In this document: piece by piece, positions 41,813 to 51,275 of the stretch
Numbering within the stretch: position 1 is the stretch's first letter
Layout: each line of letters opens with the position of its first letter
Assembly: GCF_020923495.1 (NCBI RefSeq)
Contig: NZ_CP064048.1
Coordinates: 955,501-1,019,500, forward strand
Direction: 5' to 3'
Length of the DNA: 64,000 bases
From: Brevibacillus sedimenti
GTDB taxonomy: Bacteria > Bacillota > Bacilli > Brevibacillales > Brevibacillaceae
Notes under the pieces: model-generated
The model's database searches: none
What the model was told of the DNA's origin: nothing
The model's input: the letters and a program-made list of their open reading frames with translations, nothing else
Made by a program: the position numbers and the translations under genes

Positions 41813-43316
41813 GGATGCTTCCTCCTGCCATCAACACGCTGATTTTCTCTTCCGTCGCCTCCGACCGCTTCAGTTCGCCGACGATTCGTCCCTTGTACAT
41901 GACCAGAATTCTGTCAGACAGCGCCAGAATCTCCGACAGCTCCGACGAGACGAGCAGGATTCCATCGCCGCTGTTTCGCTTTTCGATCAGCGCCTGGTGG
42001 ATGTGTTCCATAGCCCCGATGTCCACGCCGCGCGTCGGCTCGGCAGCGACCAACAGCGGCGTCTGTTGCCCCAGCTCGCGGGCGACGATCAGTTTTTGCA
42101 GATTGCCGCCGGACAGGTTGCCCGCCTGCTCCTGCAGGTGCCGGGAACCGGTCTTAATGGCAAAACGCTCCACCCACTGCTCCACCACGCGGCGAAACGC
42201 GTCCCGCAAAATGACGCCGCGACGGCTGAACGCCGGTTTGCGCTGGTAGCCCATCAAGGCGTTTTCCTCCACGCTCTCCTGCTTGGCCGTTCCCCACAGG
42301 TAGCGGTCTTCCGGGACATGGGCCACTCCCGCTTCACGTATGGCTGCCACAGGACGGTTGGTGACGTCCTTTCCGCCCAGCAGCACCCTGCCCGCCGTGA
42401 CCGGCCGCAGTCCGGTGATGGCTTGCAGCAGCTCCGACTGGCCGTTGCCCGAGACCCCGGCGATTCCGACGATTTCCCCGTGGTGCACGGTAAATGTAAC
42501 GCTGTCCACGATCGTCTGCCGGTCGGAAACGGTCAGGTTTTCCACCTGCAGGAGGGGCCTGCCGTCCAGGCTCACCCGCTCACTCAACGGCTGCAGGTCA
42601 CGGCCCACCATCAGCCGGGCCAGTTCGTCCACGCTGGTCTCCTGCCGGGAAACGGTCCCGGTCACCCGGCCGCCGCGCAGCACGGTGATTCGGTCGGCCA
42701 CCTCCATCACTTCCTTGAGCTTGTGCGTGATCAGGATGACGCTCTTGCCGCTCTCCGCCAGGTGGCGAATCGTCTGCAGCAGTTCCTTTACCTCCAGCGG
42801 TGTCAGGACAGCGGTCGGCTCGTCCAGTACGATGATGTCCGCTCCCTGGTACAGCACCTTGAGAATTTCCACGCGCTGCTGCTCCCCGACCGAGCATTGC
42901 GATACACGGGCGGTCACGTCAATCGGGATGCGGTAGCGCTCACTGAGGGCCCGCACCGCCTCCACCGCATCCTTGCGCCGGAACAGGCCGGCACGCTGCG
43001 GTTCATAGCCGATGACGATGTTCTCCATTACGCTGAAATCGGGAAACAGCATGAAGTGCTGGTGCACCATCCCGATGCCGTGTCGGATCGCGTCGTCGGG
43101 GCCGCGAAAGACCACCGGGCGGCCGTTTAGCACGATCTCCCCGGACGTCGGCTGTTCCATGCCGTACAGCATCCGCATCAACGTGGTTTTGCCGGCGCCG
43201 TTCTCCCCGACGATGGCGTGGACCTCGCCAGCCCCCAGCGTGAACGATACGTTGTCGTTGGCCGTAAAATCGCCGTATCTTTTCGTCATGTTGCGCATTT
43301 CCAGACGGTACGTCAT
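41787..43316 (-). CDS. BMP-type nucleoside ABC transporter ATPase (NupO/YufO-like, two NBDs)
   Basis: 509 residues with two ATPase domains. The first has Walker A GENGAGKTTLMRMLYG, signature CSVGEQQRVEILK and Walker B IIVLDEPTAVLTPLE. The second has a degenerate Walker A (GVSGNGQSELLQ), signature LSGGNLQKLIVARE and LLVAAEPTRGVD, as usual in ribose and nucleoside ATPases of this type. Encoded between the lipoprotein and permease genes. Confidence 0.94.
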   Translation of the reverse strand: MTYRLEMRNMTKRYGDFTANDNVSFTLGAGEVHAIVGENGAGKTTLMRMLYGMEQPTSGEIVLNGRPVVFRGPDDAIRHGIGMVHQHFMLFPDFSVMENIVIGYEPQRAGLFRRKDAVEAVRALSERYRIPIDVTARVSQCSVGEQQRVEILKVLYQGADIIVLDEPTAVLTPLEVKELLQTIRHLAESGKSVILITHKLKEVMEVADRITVLRGGRVTGTVSRQETSVDELARLMVGRDLQPLSERVSLDGRPLLQVENLTVSDRQTIVDSVTFTVHHGEIVGIAGVSGNGQSELLQAITGLRPVTAGRVLLGGKDVTNRPVAAIREAGVAHVPEDRYLWGTAKQESVEENALMGYQRKPAFSRRGVILRDAFRRVVEQWVERFAIKTGSRHLQEQAGNLSGGNLQKLIVARELGQQTPLLVAAEPTRGVDIGAMEHIHQALIEKRNSGDGILLVSSELSEILALSDRILVMYKGRIVGELKRSEATEEKISVLMAGGSIHGSGQKAV

Positions 43317-43360
43317 CCCGCTCTTCCCTCCTTTTTCCTGTTGGTCCCATTCAACAGGAA

Positions 43361-43382
43361 ACCGACTACCGCAGTAGTCGGT
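43361..43382. repeat. Intercistronic stem-loop between lipoprotein and ATPase genes
   Basis: ACCGACTAC and GTAGTCGGT pair exactly around CGCA. Such structures after a binding-protein gene often raise its mRNA level over the downstream genes; no U-run, so readthrough is expected. Confidence 0.6.
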
Positions 43383-43393
43383 CGCCGTCTCGT

Positions 43394-44416
43394 TTACTGC
43401 TGCAGCGGATCGGGCACCTTGCGCGTACCCGCCACGATCTCATCCCTGATCGCTTTCACCTTGTTGATGACCTCCTCACCGATGAACGGATGCAGCGGTG
43501 TCTCGCTTTCGCGCGTGACGTAGGTGACGCCGACGCCGTCTTCCTTCAGGCCGTACGTCTGCACGCCCGGTTTCAAGCTGCCGTTTACAAACGCCTTTAC
43601 CGTTTCATAGGCGGCCGTGTCGGTCCCTTTCAACTGGGACAGGACGATGTGTTCCGGATCGATGCCGGTGCGGTCGACGTCCTGGCCGGAGGTGTAGAAG
43701 CCCTTTTCCTTGGCTGCTTCAAACACGCCAAGGTCGCCGACAGCAGCAGCTCCGTAGACAAAGTCTGCTCCCTTGTTTGCCTGCAGCAGGGCCAGCTCCT
43801 TGGCTTTCGCCGGGTCATTAAAGCTGCCGACGTAGTTGACGAAGACCTCTGCGTTCGGATTGGTCGCCTTCAGTCCCTCCTGGAAGCCGACCGTCCACTT
43901 TTTCAAAAGCGGAATGTCCATCGCCGCGACGATCCCCACCTTGTTGGTCTTGGTCGCCAGGCCGGCAGCTGCTCCCATCAGATAGGAGGCTTCATGTTCG
44001 CGAAATACCACGCTGCTGACATTGGGCAAGTCCACGACAGTATCGATGATGGCAAACACGCGGTCCGGGTTTTCCGCCGCCACTTTTTTCAGCGCATCCT
44101 CCGATTCAAACGACGACGTAATGATCAAATCGTATTGCTCGGACACGGCCGCGCGGATGTTCTCCTCGATGGCGAAATGGTCGGTCGACTCGATGGTTTT
44201 GACGTCGACACCAAATTCCTGCGCCGCTTTCTTGGCACCCTCGTCCATCTGCTGGAAAAACGGGTTGACCCCGATCTTCTCCGGCAAGATCAGCGCGACC
44301 CGCTTCTTCTCGGCGCCTTCATGGCCGCCGGCTTGTCCCTCCGGTGCACCGCCTCCCGCCGCACATCCGGCCAACAGTACGGCAAACGTCGTCAATGCCA
44401 ACAGGTACTTTTTCAT
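43394..44416 (-). CDS. BMP-family nucleoside-binding lipoprotein
   Basis: 340 residues. The lipoprotein signal KKYLLALTTFAVLLAGC and a Gly-rich linker precede a PnrA/BmpA periplasmic-binding fold: VALILPEKIGVNPFFQQMDEGAKKAAQEFGV, DLIITSSFESEDALKKVA, VGIVAAMDIPLLKKWTVGFQEGLKATNP and DFVYGAAAVGDLGVFEAAKEKGFYTSGQDVDRT. BMP proteins bind purine nucleosides and related compounds. AGGAGAG lies before the ATG. It is the first gene after a SAM-I riboswitch and terminator, which suggests the ligand is connected with methionine or SAM metabolism. Ligand identity is inference. Confidence 0.92.
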   Translation of the reverse strand: MKKYLLALTTFAVLLAGCAAGGGAPEGQAGGHEGAEKKRVALILPEKIGVNPFFQQMDEGAKKAAQEFGVDVKTIESTDHFAIEENIRAAVSEQYDLIITSSFESEDALKKVAAENPDRVFAIIDTVVDLPNVSSVVFREHEASYLMGAAAGLATKTNKVGIVAAMDIPLLKKWTVGFQEGLKATNPNAEVFVNYVGSFNDPAKAKELALLQANKGADFVYGAAAVGDLGVFEAAKEKGFYTSGQDVDRTGIDPEHIVLSQLKGTDTAAYETVKAFVNGSLKPGVQTYGLKEDGVGVTYVTRESETPLHPFIGEEVINKVKAIRDEIVAGTRKVPDPLQQ

Positions 44417-44582
44417 GCTGTTCTCTCCTATCTAGTAAAAAAGTTTTTTACTCCCATACCGGTAATTTACGGGTTTTTTTTCGAAAGTTTCAAGGCAAAA
44501 CACGAATATTTTAGTAAACATACACCATAAACGTTCGATATATTCCCCCTTTTCCCAGGAAGGCGCACCTGATGATGGTATG

Positions 44583-44740
44583 AAAAAAACTCTTCCTAGA
44601 GGAAGAGTTTGCCAAGTTGCGCCAACCTCTTCCTCATCTGTCAAAACCCGAGGGTTTTGCAGGAATTGGCACCTTTCTGTACCGGGGTACAGTGGTTGCC
44701 GGGCTTCATCGGGCCAGTCCCTCCGCCTCTCTTGATAAGG
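44583..44740 (-). promoter_or_regulatory. SAM-I (S-box) riboswitch with terminator
   Basis: On the minus strand the S-box core is unmistakable: CCTTATCAAGAGAGGCGGAGG (44740 on), GGACTGGCCCGATGAAGCCC, GGCAACC, then GGTGCCAATTCCTGC and GATGAGG closing P1 with CCTTATC (44740-44734 with 44638-44632). The terminator AAACTCTTCC/GGAAGAGTTTTTTT spans 44610-44583. GAGGAAGAGG just after P1 can pair with CTCTTCC of the terminator as antiterminator, overlapping the P1 3' strand, so SAM should switch transcription off. The gene downstream is the BMP lipoprotein of a nucleoside importer. Confidence 0.95.
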
Positions 44741-44775
44741 TAAGGTGAATCCGCTATCCAGTTGTAATGTCTCTA

Positions 44776-44803
44776 ATTCTAGCAAAAGGTTCTTACATTG
44801 CAA
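44776..44803 (-). promoter_or_regulatory. Predicted sigma-A promoter of the S-box transcript
   Basis: TTGCAA (44803-44798) and TAGAAT (44781-44776) with a 16-bp spacer put the start about 30 bases before the aptamer. A weaker candidate (TTTCAA complement at 44488-44493, AATTTA complement at 44464-44469) lies after the riboswitch and could bypass it. Confidence 0.55.
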
Positions 44804-44828
44804 ATGATTTTTTTGTCATTTCAAAACA

Positions 44829-46322
44829 TTATGTTTGTTGGTCTCGAAACGACTGCTGCAATCTGCGCGACAGCGCGTTCAGTTCGCCCAGTTCTTCCGT
44901 GATTTCCCGCACCTTTTGATGCTGATTTTCCGCCGTGGCAAACAGCTCTTCCAGATTGGCCACCGATTGTTCCGTCACAGCCGTAATCGTCGACATCTCG
45001 GCGGCCACTTCACCGGAGCGCAGCTTTACCCTGTCCATGCTGGAGCGCACGTGCTCGACGGCCTGCAGGAACGATTCCATTCCGGCCCGAACCGTCTCGA
45101 TCGAGGTGACAGTCTGGACGGCCAGCTCCTGTCCCTTGGCCACCGACGATTCCCCGTTGCTCATGTGGCGCACGGCGTTTTCGCTCTCCTTGTGCAGCGA
45201 CTGCAGGATTTCGGCAATCTCCTGGGTAGCGGTAGCGCTTTGTTCGGCCAGTTTTCGCACCTCGTCGGCCACCACGGCAAAGCCGCGTCCGTGTTCCCCG
45301 GCCCGGGCCGATTCGATCGCCGCGTTGAGCGCCAGCAGGTTGGTCTGGGTCGCAATCTGGTTGATCGTCTGCACGATCTCCTCCACCCGGTTGGCCTGCC
45401 GATTCAGCTCGCGGATGGTGGACGAGGCCACATTGACCGCCTGCACGATCTGCTCCATCTGATGCGACAGCTCGTTCATCATGCCGATGCTCTCGGTGAG
45501 GCGGCGGTTGTTCTGATCGGCCTCCGCCTTCATCGCGTTGGCCTGTTCGTTGACCGCCACGATCTCGTGGTCGATCGACTGGACTTCCTCCTCGATCTTC
45601 ACCGTGGAGTTGGCCTGCGCCTCCATCCCCGTGGCCACTTCGCGGAACGCAACCATCATCTCGTCCGTGTTCCGCTTGGTCGTCTCCGCGTGCTCATGCA
45701 CGTGCTCCGACGTGCGGTCCAACTGTTCCGTCACCATGCGGATGTGGCCCAAAAGCTCCGCCAGCCGCTGTTCTTTTTCCTCTGCTTCCCGCCTCGCCGT
45801 CTCCGCTTTGTTCAGCGAGGCTTGTCCGGCCAGACACAGGTAGGTCAAGCCGACGATCATCAATGCGACAGACACGAGGTGCAGGATCAGATTCACTTCT
45901 GTCCGACCTTCATCGAACATGTCGTAGAAACCGGTGTAAAACCCGACAAATGTTGCCGCGATCTGGACAATCCCGGCGAAGACGACCAGCTTCCAGTCCA
46001 GATAGGCCGCGAGGAAGCCGAGCACGATAAAGGAAATAAACGCCGTCTCCGGATAAGACGTAAAGTGGTCGAATGCGATGGAGTAATACATAAAGCCGAT
46101 CGCGACCAGGTAGCGAATCACGTAACTGCCTTTGCGGATGAAGTAGTACGGTGAAACAATCAGTGTCATCAGCAGGCCCAGTGATGTCAGCTTCCAGAAG
46201 TTCACGTCTTCCTGATACGCGATGATTCCGGCCAGCCACAGATGATTCCAGAGAATAAAAATCATGAAGCCCTCTTTGTTGGTCAAGGTGTTGCGGACCA
46301 ACTGAAACATGGTCTGAAGCAT
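44829..46322 (-). CDS. Methyl-accepting chemotaxis protein with polytopic membrane sensor
   Basis: 497 residues. The N-terminal 180 residues form about six membrane helices with no extracellular ligand domain. A helical linker ([23 protein letters not shown]) and the signalling hairpin follow, with tip [41 protein letters not shown] (about residues 318-358). There is no HAMP domain. Such receptors may sense membrane, redox or temperature cues. AAAGGAGG precedes the ATG. It reads toward the S-box leader but has no strong terminator of its own. Confidence 0.93.
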   Translation of the reverse strand: MLQTMFQLVRNTLTNKEGFMIFILWNHLWLAGIIAYQEDVNFWKLTSLGLLMTLIVSPYYFIRKGSYVIRYLVAIGFMYYSIAFDHFTSYPETAFISFIVLGFLAAYLDWKLVVFAGIVQIAATFVGFYTGFYDMFDEGRTEVNLILHLVSVALMIVGLTYLCLAGQASLNKAETARREAEEKEQRLAELLGHIRMVTEQLDRTSEHVHEHAETTKRNTDEMMVAFREVATGMEAQANSTVKIEEEVQSIDHEIVAVNEQANAMKAEADQNNRRLTESIGMMNELSHQMEQIVQAVNVASSTIRELNRQANRVEEIVQTINQIATQTNLLALNAAIESARAGEHGRGFAVVADEVRKLAEQSATATQEIAEILQSLHKESENAVRHMSNGESSVAKGQELAVQTVTSIETVRAGMESFLQAVEHVRSSMDRVKLRSGEVAAEMSTITAVTEQSVANLEELFATAENQHQKVREITEELGELNALSRRLQQSFRDQQT

Positions 46323-46541
46323 AATTTCCTCCTTTACTGCTATGGTGAATACAACATTCTTTTGTCATTATATCCTGAAAAATCTTCCAAGTTCTATTGG
46401 GATCATGGAGAACATGTGAAAAAAGTTCTAACGCGCCCGTAGTTCCGCCGAATCAGAAACGCGGTTTGCCATGACCATTTGGCCCCTCTGACGAATAGGC
46501 TAAAGCAGGATCACATTTCTCAAGAAGGGAACGGGAACGCC

Positions 46542-47162
46542 ATGGAAATGAATCAACTGCCGACCACCGTGCTGACCCACACGATCAGCCGCCCGAACGT
46601 AACCATTTATTACCCGCAGGTGGCCGGTTTGGCCAATCGACAGGCCGAACAGAACATCAACCAAACCTTGTCGCGGTACGTGCAGGATTTGATCAACCAG
46701 CAGCATGAAAGCCAGGTGCCGGGAACGACGGAAATGCAGGGAAGCTACGAAATCAAAAACAATCAGCGAGGCATCTTCAGCGTCACCCTGAACAACTACG
46801 CCTACACGCCTCCGATGGCCCACGGCATGACCTATATGATGTCGCTCACAGCAGATGTGCAGACCGGGCAAGTCTTTTCCCTGCGGGACCTGTTCAAACC
46901 GGGCAGCGACTATGTCAAGGTGCTGTCAGACAACATCAAAACACAGATCGCCAATCGGCATATTCCCACCCTGGAGCCGTTCAAGGCGATCAGACCCGAC
47001 CAGGATTTCTACGTGGCCGACAAGGCGCTCGTCATCTATTTTCAACTGTACGAGATCACGCCGTATTACGTGGGCTTCCCCATGTTTCCCATCTCGGTGT
47101 TCGACCTGGAGCCGATTATCAGCGAAACGGGGCCGCTCAGCATCATGGCGACCAACTCGTAG
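46542..47162 (+). CDS. DUF3298/RsiV-like domain protein
   Basis: 206 residues without a signal peptide. The sequence resembles DUF4163/DUF3298 domains: an N-terminal NVTIYYPQVAGLANRQAEQNINQTL, a central GIFSVTLNNYAYTPPMAHGMTYMMSLTADVQTGQVFSLRDLF, and a C-terminal DQDFYVADKALVIYFQLYEITPYYVGFPMFPISVFDLEPII. In RsiV-type anti-sigma factors this fold binds lysozyme outside the cell, but here the membrane helix and sigma-binding part are missing. The start is placed at the ATG after GGGAACGGGAACGCC; one two codons later is equally possible. Function unknown. Confidence 0.75.
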   Translation: MEMNQLPTTVLTHTISRPNVTIYYPQVAGLANRQAEQNINQTLSRYVQDLINQQHESQVPGTTEMQGSYEIKNNQRGIFSVTLNNYAYTPPMAHGMTYMMSLTADVQTGQVFSLRDLFKPGSDYVKVLSDNIKTQIANRHIPTLEPFKAIRPDQDFYVADKALVIYFQLYEITPYYVGFPMFPISVFDLEPIISETGPLSIMATNS

Positions 47163-47285
47163 CGTGCGTGGCTTTTTCTCCGGGAAAACAACCAGGCTGC
47201 CGACGATGTCGACAGCCTGAATGATTGCCTGGCACCCGGGGCCCGGGTGTGGAGACGGCGGCAGCAGACGGGAAGGCGAGCGGTC

Positions 47286-48071
47286 TTACTGTGCCGTATA
47301 CCCGCCGTCAATTACCACGGCCTGCCCCGTCACACCCCTGGCCTTGTCACTTGCCAGAAAGACGGCATATTCGGCAATTTCCTGCACAGACAGCAGCCGC
47401 CGCTGCGGGACGAGCGGGTATATGACTTCTTCCATCACGCGTTCCAGCGGGACGTTGCGGGTCTTTGCCAGATCGGCCAACTGATTTTGCACAAGCGGCG
47501 TGTCCACGTACCCCGGACACAGCGCGTTCACAGTGATGCCGTGGGCGGCTCCCTCAAGAGCGGCCACTTTGGTCAGGCCGATCACCCCGTGCTTGGCGCT
47601 GTTGTAGGCCGCTTTCCCGGCAAACCCGATCAGTCCGTTGATCGAGGCCATGTTGATGATCCGCCCATGTCCCTGACGCTTCATGACGGGAAAGGCGTGC
47701 TTGATGGCGATAAACGGCGCCGTGAGCATGATGGAGAGCAGCTTCTCAAATGTGTCGGTCGGGAAATCCTCGATCGGCGACACAAACTGCATCCCCGCAT
47801 TGTTGACCAGGATGTCCAGCCGGCCAAACGTCTCCACGCTCTTCTCAATGCTCGCCTTGAGCTGGCCTTCATCCGTCACGTCACAGCCTGCTCCCAGGGC
47901 TTCCCCCCCTTCGCCCCTGAGCTGCTCGGCCGCTTTTTCCACGGCCTCCCGGTTGAGGTCCAGCAGCAGCACCTTGGCTCCTTCCCGGGCAAACGTCCGG
48001 GCGATTTCATATCCGATCCCGCTTGCTGCACCGGTGACCAGTGCGACTTTTCCTTCCAGCAGCTTGTTCAC
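47286..48071 (-). CDS. bdhA: 3-hydroxybutyrate dehydrogenase (short-chain dehydrogenase)
   Basis: 261 residues. Interconverts 3-hydroxybutyrate and acetoacetate with NAD. NAD-binding GAASGIGYEIAR, NNAG, catalytic Ser in INMASINGLIGF, Tyr/Lys in AAYNSAKHGVIGLTK, and the C-terminal GGYTAQ are present. LVQNQLADLAKTRNVPLERV and AALEGAAHGITVNALCPGYVDTPLV are typical of the hydroxybutyrate group. Last gene of the scoA-scoB-permease-bdhA operon. Confidence 0.93.
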   Translation of the reverse strand: MNKLLEGKVALVTGAASGIGYEIARTFAREGAKVLLLDLNREAVEKAAEQLRGEGGEALGAGCDVTDEGQLKASIEKSVETFGRLDILVNNAGMQFVSPIEDFPTDTFEKLLSIMLTAPFIAIKHAFPVMKRQGHGRIINMASINGLIGFAGKAAYNSAKHGVIGLTKVAALEGAAHGITVNALCPGYVDTPLVQNQLADLAKTRNVPLERVMEEVIYPLVPQRRLLSVQEIAEYAVFLASDKARGVTGQAVVIDGGYTAQ

Positions 48072-48134
48072 GATGACACACTCCTTCTTACCAATTGGTA
48101 CCCAAAACGACTTCGCCCCGGTTGCAGGATGGAC

Positions 48135-49520
48135 CTAGACGAAAAGCGAAGCGGCGATTGCCAGAATAAAGACAGTCAGCGTCTTCAACACAGTGATCGC
48201 AAAAATGTCCTTGTAGGACTGGCGGTGCGTCAGCCCCGTGATTGCCAGCAGGGTAATGACGGCTCCGTTATGCGGCAAGGTATCCATCCCGCCGGAAGCC
48301 ATCGAGGCGATCCGGTGCAGAAGCTCCGGACTGATGCCGGCCGCCTGCGCCAGCTCCAGGTACTGTTTTCCCATCACTTCCAGCGCAATGGACATGCCGC
48401 CAGACGCCGATCCGGTAATCCCCGCGAGCACGTTGACGGCCACGGCTTCGGAAACCAGTGGATGGCTGCTGACCCCGAGAATCCATTCTTGAATCAGCTT
48501 GAAACCGGGCAGCGTTTTAACCACGTTGCCGAATCCCACCTCGGACGCCGTGTTGAAAATGGCCAGCAGAGCCCCCATCGCGGCGGTGGTCAAACCGGAG
48601 GCGAGCTTGGTTTTCACCTGGTTCAGATTGATCAGCACCGCAGCCAGGATGCCGATGCTCAAGGCGATGATCAGCGCCCAGGAGGAGGCGACGTTCTTCA
48701 CCTTGTCAATGTTGTAGTTGTCCTTCAAAAGCTGCGGGTCGTACCACGTCTCCACGCTCAGAAACCCTCTGCTGAACAGGTAGTTGGACACCAGGACCAG
48801 CACCAACGGGAGCACGGCCAGCCAAATGTTCATGTAGGTTTGCTCCCGGTTGAGCTCCGGTTCGTTGATGTGGCCTTCTCCGTATCCCTCGCCGGCTGCG
48901 GCTGCCTGTTTGCGCCTGCGCTCCAGCCAGAAGAGGCCGCCGCTAAAGACCATGACGGCACCGATGATCCCGACCAGCGGAGCGGCGTACGCATCGGTCC
49001 CAAAATAGTTGGTGGGGATGATGTTCTGAATCTGCGGCGTACCGGGAAGCGCATCCATCGTGTAGGTAAACGCGCCGAGGGCAATCGCGCCCGGAATCAG
49101 CCGTTTTGGGATGTTGGCCTCGCGAAAAATGGCGGCGGCAAACGGGTACACCGCAAACGCCACGACGAACAGCGAGACGCCGCCATAGGTCAAAATGCTG
49201 CAGGCCAGCACGACAGCCAGAATCGCCCGATTGGAACCGAGCGCCTTGACGATCGACTGGGCGATGGATGCGGCCGCTCCGTTCATTTCCATCACCTTGC
49301 CAAAGATCGCGCCCAACAGGAAGACGGGAAAGAACGATTTTACATAGTTGGCGGCGTTGGTCATGAACGTCTCCGTGTAGCTGGGCATCAGCGCAAGTCC
49401 CGACAGAACAGCGGCCAACAGGGTAAAAATCGGCGCAAATACGATGACGGGATAGCCGCGGTAGGCAAAAAACATCAAGAGTCCCAACGAGACGAGAATC
49501 GCCAACACTTCGATAACCAT
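48135..49520 (-). CDS. GntP-family permease (probable hydroxybutyrate/acetoacetate uptake)
   Basis: 461 residues with about 12 membrane segments. The conserved SGGMSIALEVMG and IASMASGGMDTLPHNGAVITLLAITG motifs in the C-terminal half are characteristic of GntP-type carriers. It stands between the CoA-transferase and bdhA genes, as YxjC does in B. subtilis, so short-chain hydroxy or keto acids are the probable substrate. TCC-CTTTCC complement (GGAAAGGAGA) precedes the start. Confidence 0.92.
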   Translation of the reverse strand: MVIEVLAILVSLGLLMFFAYRGYPVIVFAPIFTLLAAVLSGLALMPSYTETFMTNAANYVKSFFPVFLLGAIFGKVMEMNGAAASIAQSIVKALGSNRAILAVVLACSILTYGGVSLFVVAFAVYPFAAAIFREANIPKRLIPGAIALGAFTYTMDALPGTPQIQNIIPTNYFGTDAYAAPLVGIIGAVMVFSGGLFWLERRRKQAAAAGEGYGEGHINEPELNREQTYMNIWLAVLPLVLVLVSNYLFSRGFLSVETWYDPQLLKDNYNIDKVKNVASSWALIIALSIGILAAVLINLNQVKTKLASGLTTAAMGALLAIFNTASEVGFGNVVKTLPGFKLIQEWILGVSSHPLVSEAVAVNVLAGITGSASGGMSIALEVMGKQYLELAQAAGISPELLHRIASMASGGMDTLPHNGAVITLLAITGLTHRQSYKDIFAITVLKTLTVFILAIAASLFV

Positions 49521-49571
49521 ACCATTCTCCTTTCCTGCCCCTCACCCAAACGCCGAGTCCCGTCCGCTACG

Positions 49572-50234
49572 TTACAACGCAGCGGATGACAGGACGCGCA
49601 GATTGGGGGAGACAATCAGCTCAGGCTCGGTACGCGCTTGAATATCAGCCGGGGAATAGCCTTCAACTACCTCTACCAGTTCCAACCCCTGCGGCGTGAC
49701 GTCAAGGACGGCACGATCCGTAATGATGCGGTGAACCACCTCTTTGCCGGTCAGCGGCAGGCGGCAGTTTTTCAGGATTTTCGGCTCGCCGTACTTGTTT
49801 ACATGCTCCATGATCACGACGATCTTCTTGGCTCCATGCACCAGGTCCATGGCGCCGCCCATTCCCTTGACCATCTTGCCCGGGATCATCCAGTTGGCCA
49901 GGTCCCCCCGCTCGGAGACTTCCATCGCGCCCAGGATGGCGACGTCGATGTGGCCGCCGCGAATCATCGCGAACGATTCCGCGCTGTCAAACAGACAAGC
50001 GCCGGGAATCATCGTGATCGTCTCCTTGCCGGCGTTGATGCAGTCCGGGTCCACCTCGTCTTCCGTCGGATACGGTCCGATTCCGAGCAGCCCGTTTTCT
50101 GACTGCAGCACGACCTGTTTGTCCGCCGGAATGTAGTTGGCGACCAGTGTGGGAATCCCGATTCCCAGGTTGACGTAGAAACCGTTTTCAATTTCCTGCG
50201 CGGCCCTTTTGGCAATCTGTTCTCGCGTTAACAT
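49572..50234 (-). CDS. scoB: 3-oxoacid CoA-transferase subunit B
   Basis: 220 residues. The catalytic Glu is in [13 protein letters not shown] (about residue 48), followed by [40 protein letters not shown] and [35 protein letters not shown], all standard for the subunit. Together with ScoA it transfers CoA from succinyl-CoA to acetoacetate. GAGGGAG precedes the ATG; 15 bp after scoA. Confidence 0.96.
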   Translation of the reverse strand: MLTREQIAKRAAQEIENGFYVNLGIGIPTLVANYIPADKQVVLQSENGLLGIGPYPTEDEVDPDCINAGKETITMIPGACLFDSAESFAMIRGGHIDVAILGAMEVSERGDLANWMIPGKMVKGMGGAMDLVHGAKKIVVIMEHVNKYGEPKILKNCRLPLTGKEVVHRIITDRAVLDVTPQGLELVEVVEGYSPADIQARTEPELIVSPNLRVLSSAAL

Positions 50235-50249
50235 CAGGACAGCTCCCTC

Positions 50250-50939
50250 CTAGCTTCTCACCGTACGTTTTTCGATGCGTTTCTGATAGTTCTCACAGCG
50301 AATGATCCGCTGCACGTAAATGCTGGGGGTATGAACGGCGTCCGGGTCCAGTTGGCCCACGTCCACCAACTCTTCCACCTCGGCGATGGTGATCGCCCCG
50401 GCAGCGGCCATGATCGGATTGAAGTTGCGGGCTGTCTTGTTGTAGATGAGATTGCCCAGCGTATCTCCCTTCCAGGCTTTCACCAGGGCAAAATCAGCCC
50501 GAAGCCCCGTTTCCAGCACGTATTCCTTGCCGTTGAACGTGCGGACTTCCTTGCCCTCCTGGATGGGGGTGCCGACGCCAGCCGGGGTGTAAAAGGCCGG
50601 AATGCCGGCGCCCCCTGCGCGAATTCGCTCCGCCAGCGTCCCTTGGGGAACCAGTTCCACTTCCAGCTCTCCGGACAAAAACTGCCTCTCAAACTCCTTG
50701 TTTTCTCCCACATAGGACGAAATCATTTTTTTGATCTGCCTGTTCCGCAGGAGAATCCCCAGACCCCAGTCATCCACGCCGCAGTTGTTCGAGATGACGG
50801 TGAGATTCTTCACCCCTTTTTCGTACAGGCCCATGATCAAATGTTCCGGGATGCCGACCAGGCCAAAACCGCCCACCATGATGGTCGCCCCGTCTGTGAT
50901 GCCAGCCAGGGCCTGTTCAATCGATTCACATACGCTCAC
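50250..50939 (-). CDS. scoA: 3-oxoacid CoA-transferase subunit A
   Basis: 229 residues. The start GTG follows GGAGG by ten bases; an earlier TTG lies inside the ribosome site. The family signature [19 protein letters not shown] (about residues 20-38), [29 protein letters not shown] and [24 protein letters not shown] are present. First gene of the ketone-body operon. A sigma-54-type promoter lies about 50 bp upstream. Confidence 0.96.
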   Translation of the reverse strand: MSVCESIEQALAGITDGATIMVGGFGLVGIPEHLIMGLYEKGVKNLTVISNNCGVDDWGLGILLRNRQIKKMISSYVGENKEFERQFLSGELEVELVPQGTLAERIRAGGAGIPAFYTPAGVGTPIQEGKEVRTFNGKEYVLETGLRADFALVKAWKGDTLGNLIYNKTARNFNPIMAAAGAITIAEVEELVDVGQLDPDAVHTPSIYVQRIIRCENYQKRIEKRTVRS

Positions 50940-50988
50940 GTTTCGCACTCCTCCCAAGACAAATGGATGAAATCGCTTTCATCATTAA

Positions 50989-51006
50989 TGCAGGGATTGT
51001 GCCAAA
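50989..51006 (-). promoter_or_regulatory. Sigma-54 (-24/-12) promoter for scoA-scoB-permease-bdhA
   Basis: On the minus strand TTGGCACAATCCCTGCAT places GG and GC exactly ten bases apart, matching the TGGCAC-N5-TTGCA consensus in all but one of the core bases. The predicted start is about 40 bases from scoA. A sigma-54-dependent activator gene is 4 kb away. Confidence 0.8.
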
Positions 51007-51092
51007 CTGTCGAACTTTTTGCAAAAACTTGTCGCAAGCAGGATTCTACGTGTTCCGCGGTCGTGACCGACACACTCGTATTGGCGGGATCA

Positions 51093-51108
51093 TTCCGAAA
51101 TTTCGGAA
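51093..51108. promoter_or_regulatory. Palindromic upstream activating site
   Basis: TTCCGAAA is followed by its exact reverse complement. It is centred about 98 bp upstream of the -24 element, the usual distance for an NtrC-family activator dimer. Looser dyads (TTTTTGCAAAAA near 51017) lie between. Confidence 0.6.
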
Positions 51109-51208
51109 AGTGTCGTCCATATTTTTGGAAAACGCCCTTTCGAAAAAATACAACGCAATCCCGGCGGAAGTGTGATGGCATCAACATCTGCGTTTTCTGC
51201 GACTACAC

Positions 51209-51241
51209 GAAATGGCTTCTGCAGGACACAGAAGCCATTTC
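51209..51241. terminator. 13-bp stem-loop after the aldo/keto reductase gene
   Basis: GAAATGGCTTCTG and CAGAAGCCATTTC pair exactly around a 7-base loop. There is no U-run, yet position and strength suggest an mRNA end for the leftward operon. Confidence 0.55.
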
Positions 51242-51275
51242 GCACAAGCAGTTCTCGTTATTTTTTTGCGAATCG

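Noticed and set aside
44432..44803. 123-codon minus-strand frame over the S-box leader
   Set aside because: It lies on the riboswitch and terminator; the sequence is explained by RNA structure.
47247..49589. 780-codon open frame antisense to bdhA and the GntP permease
   Set aside because: Both genes on the other strand are complete family members; the frame has no initiation signal and a composition typical of a mirror frame.
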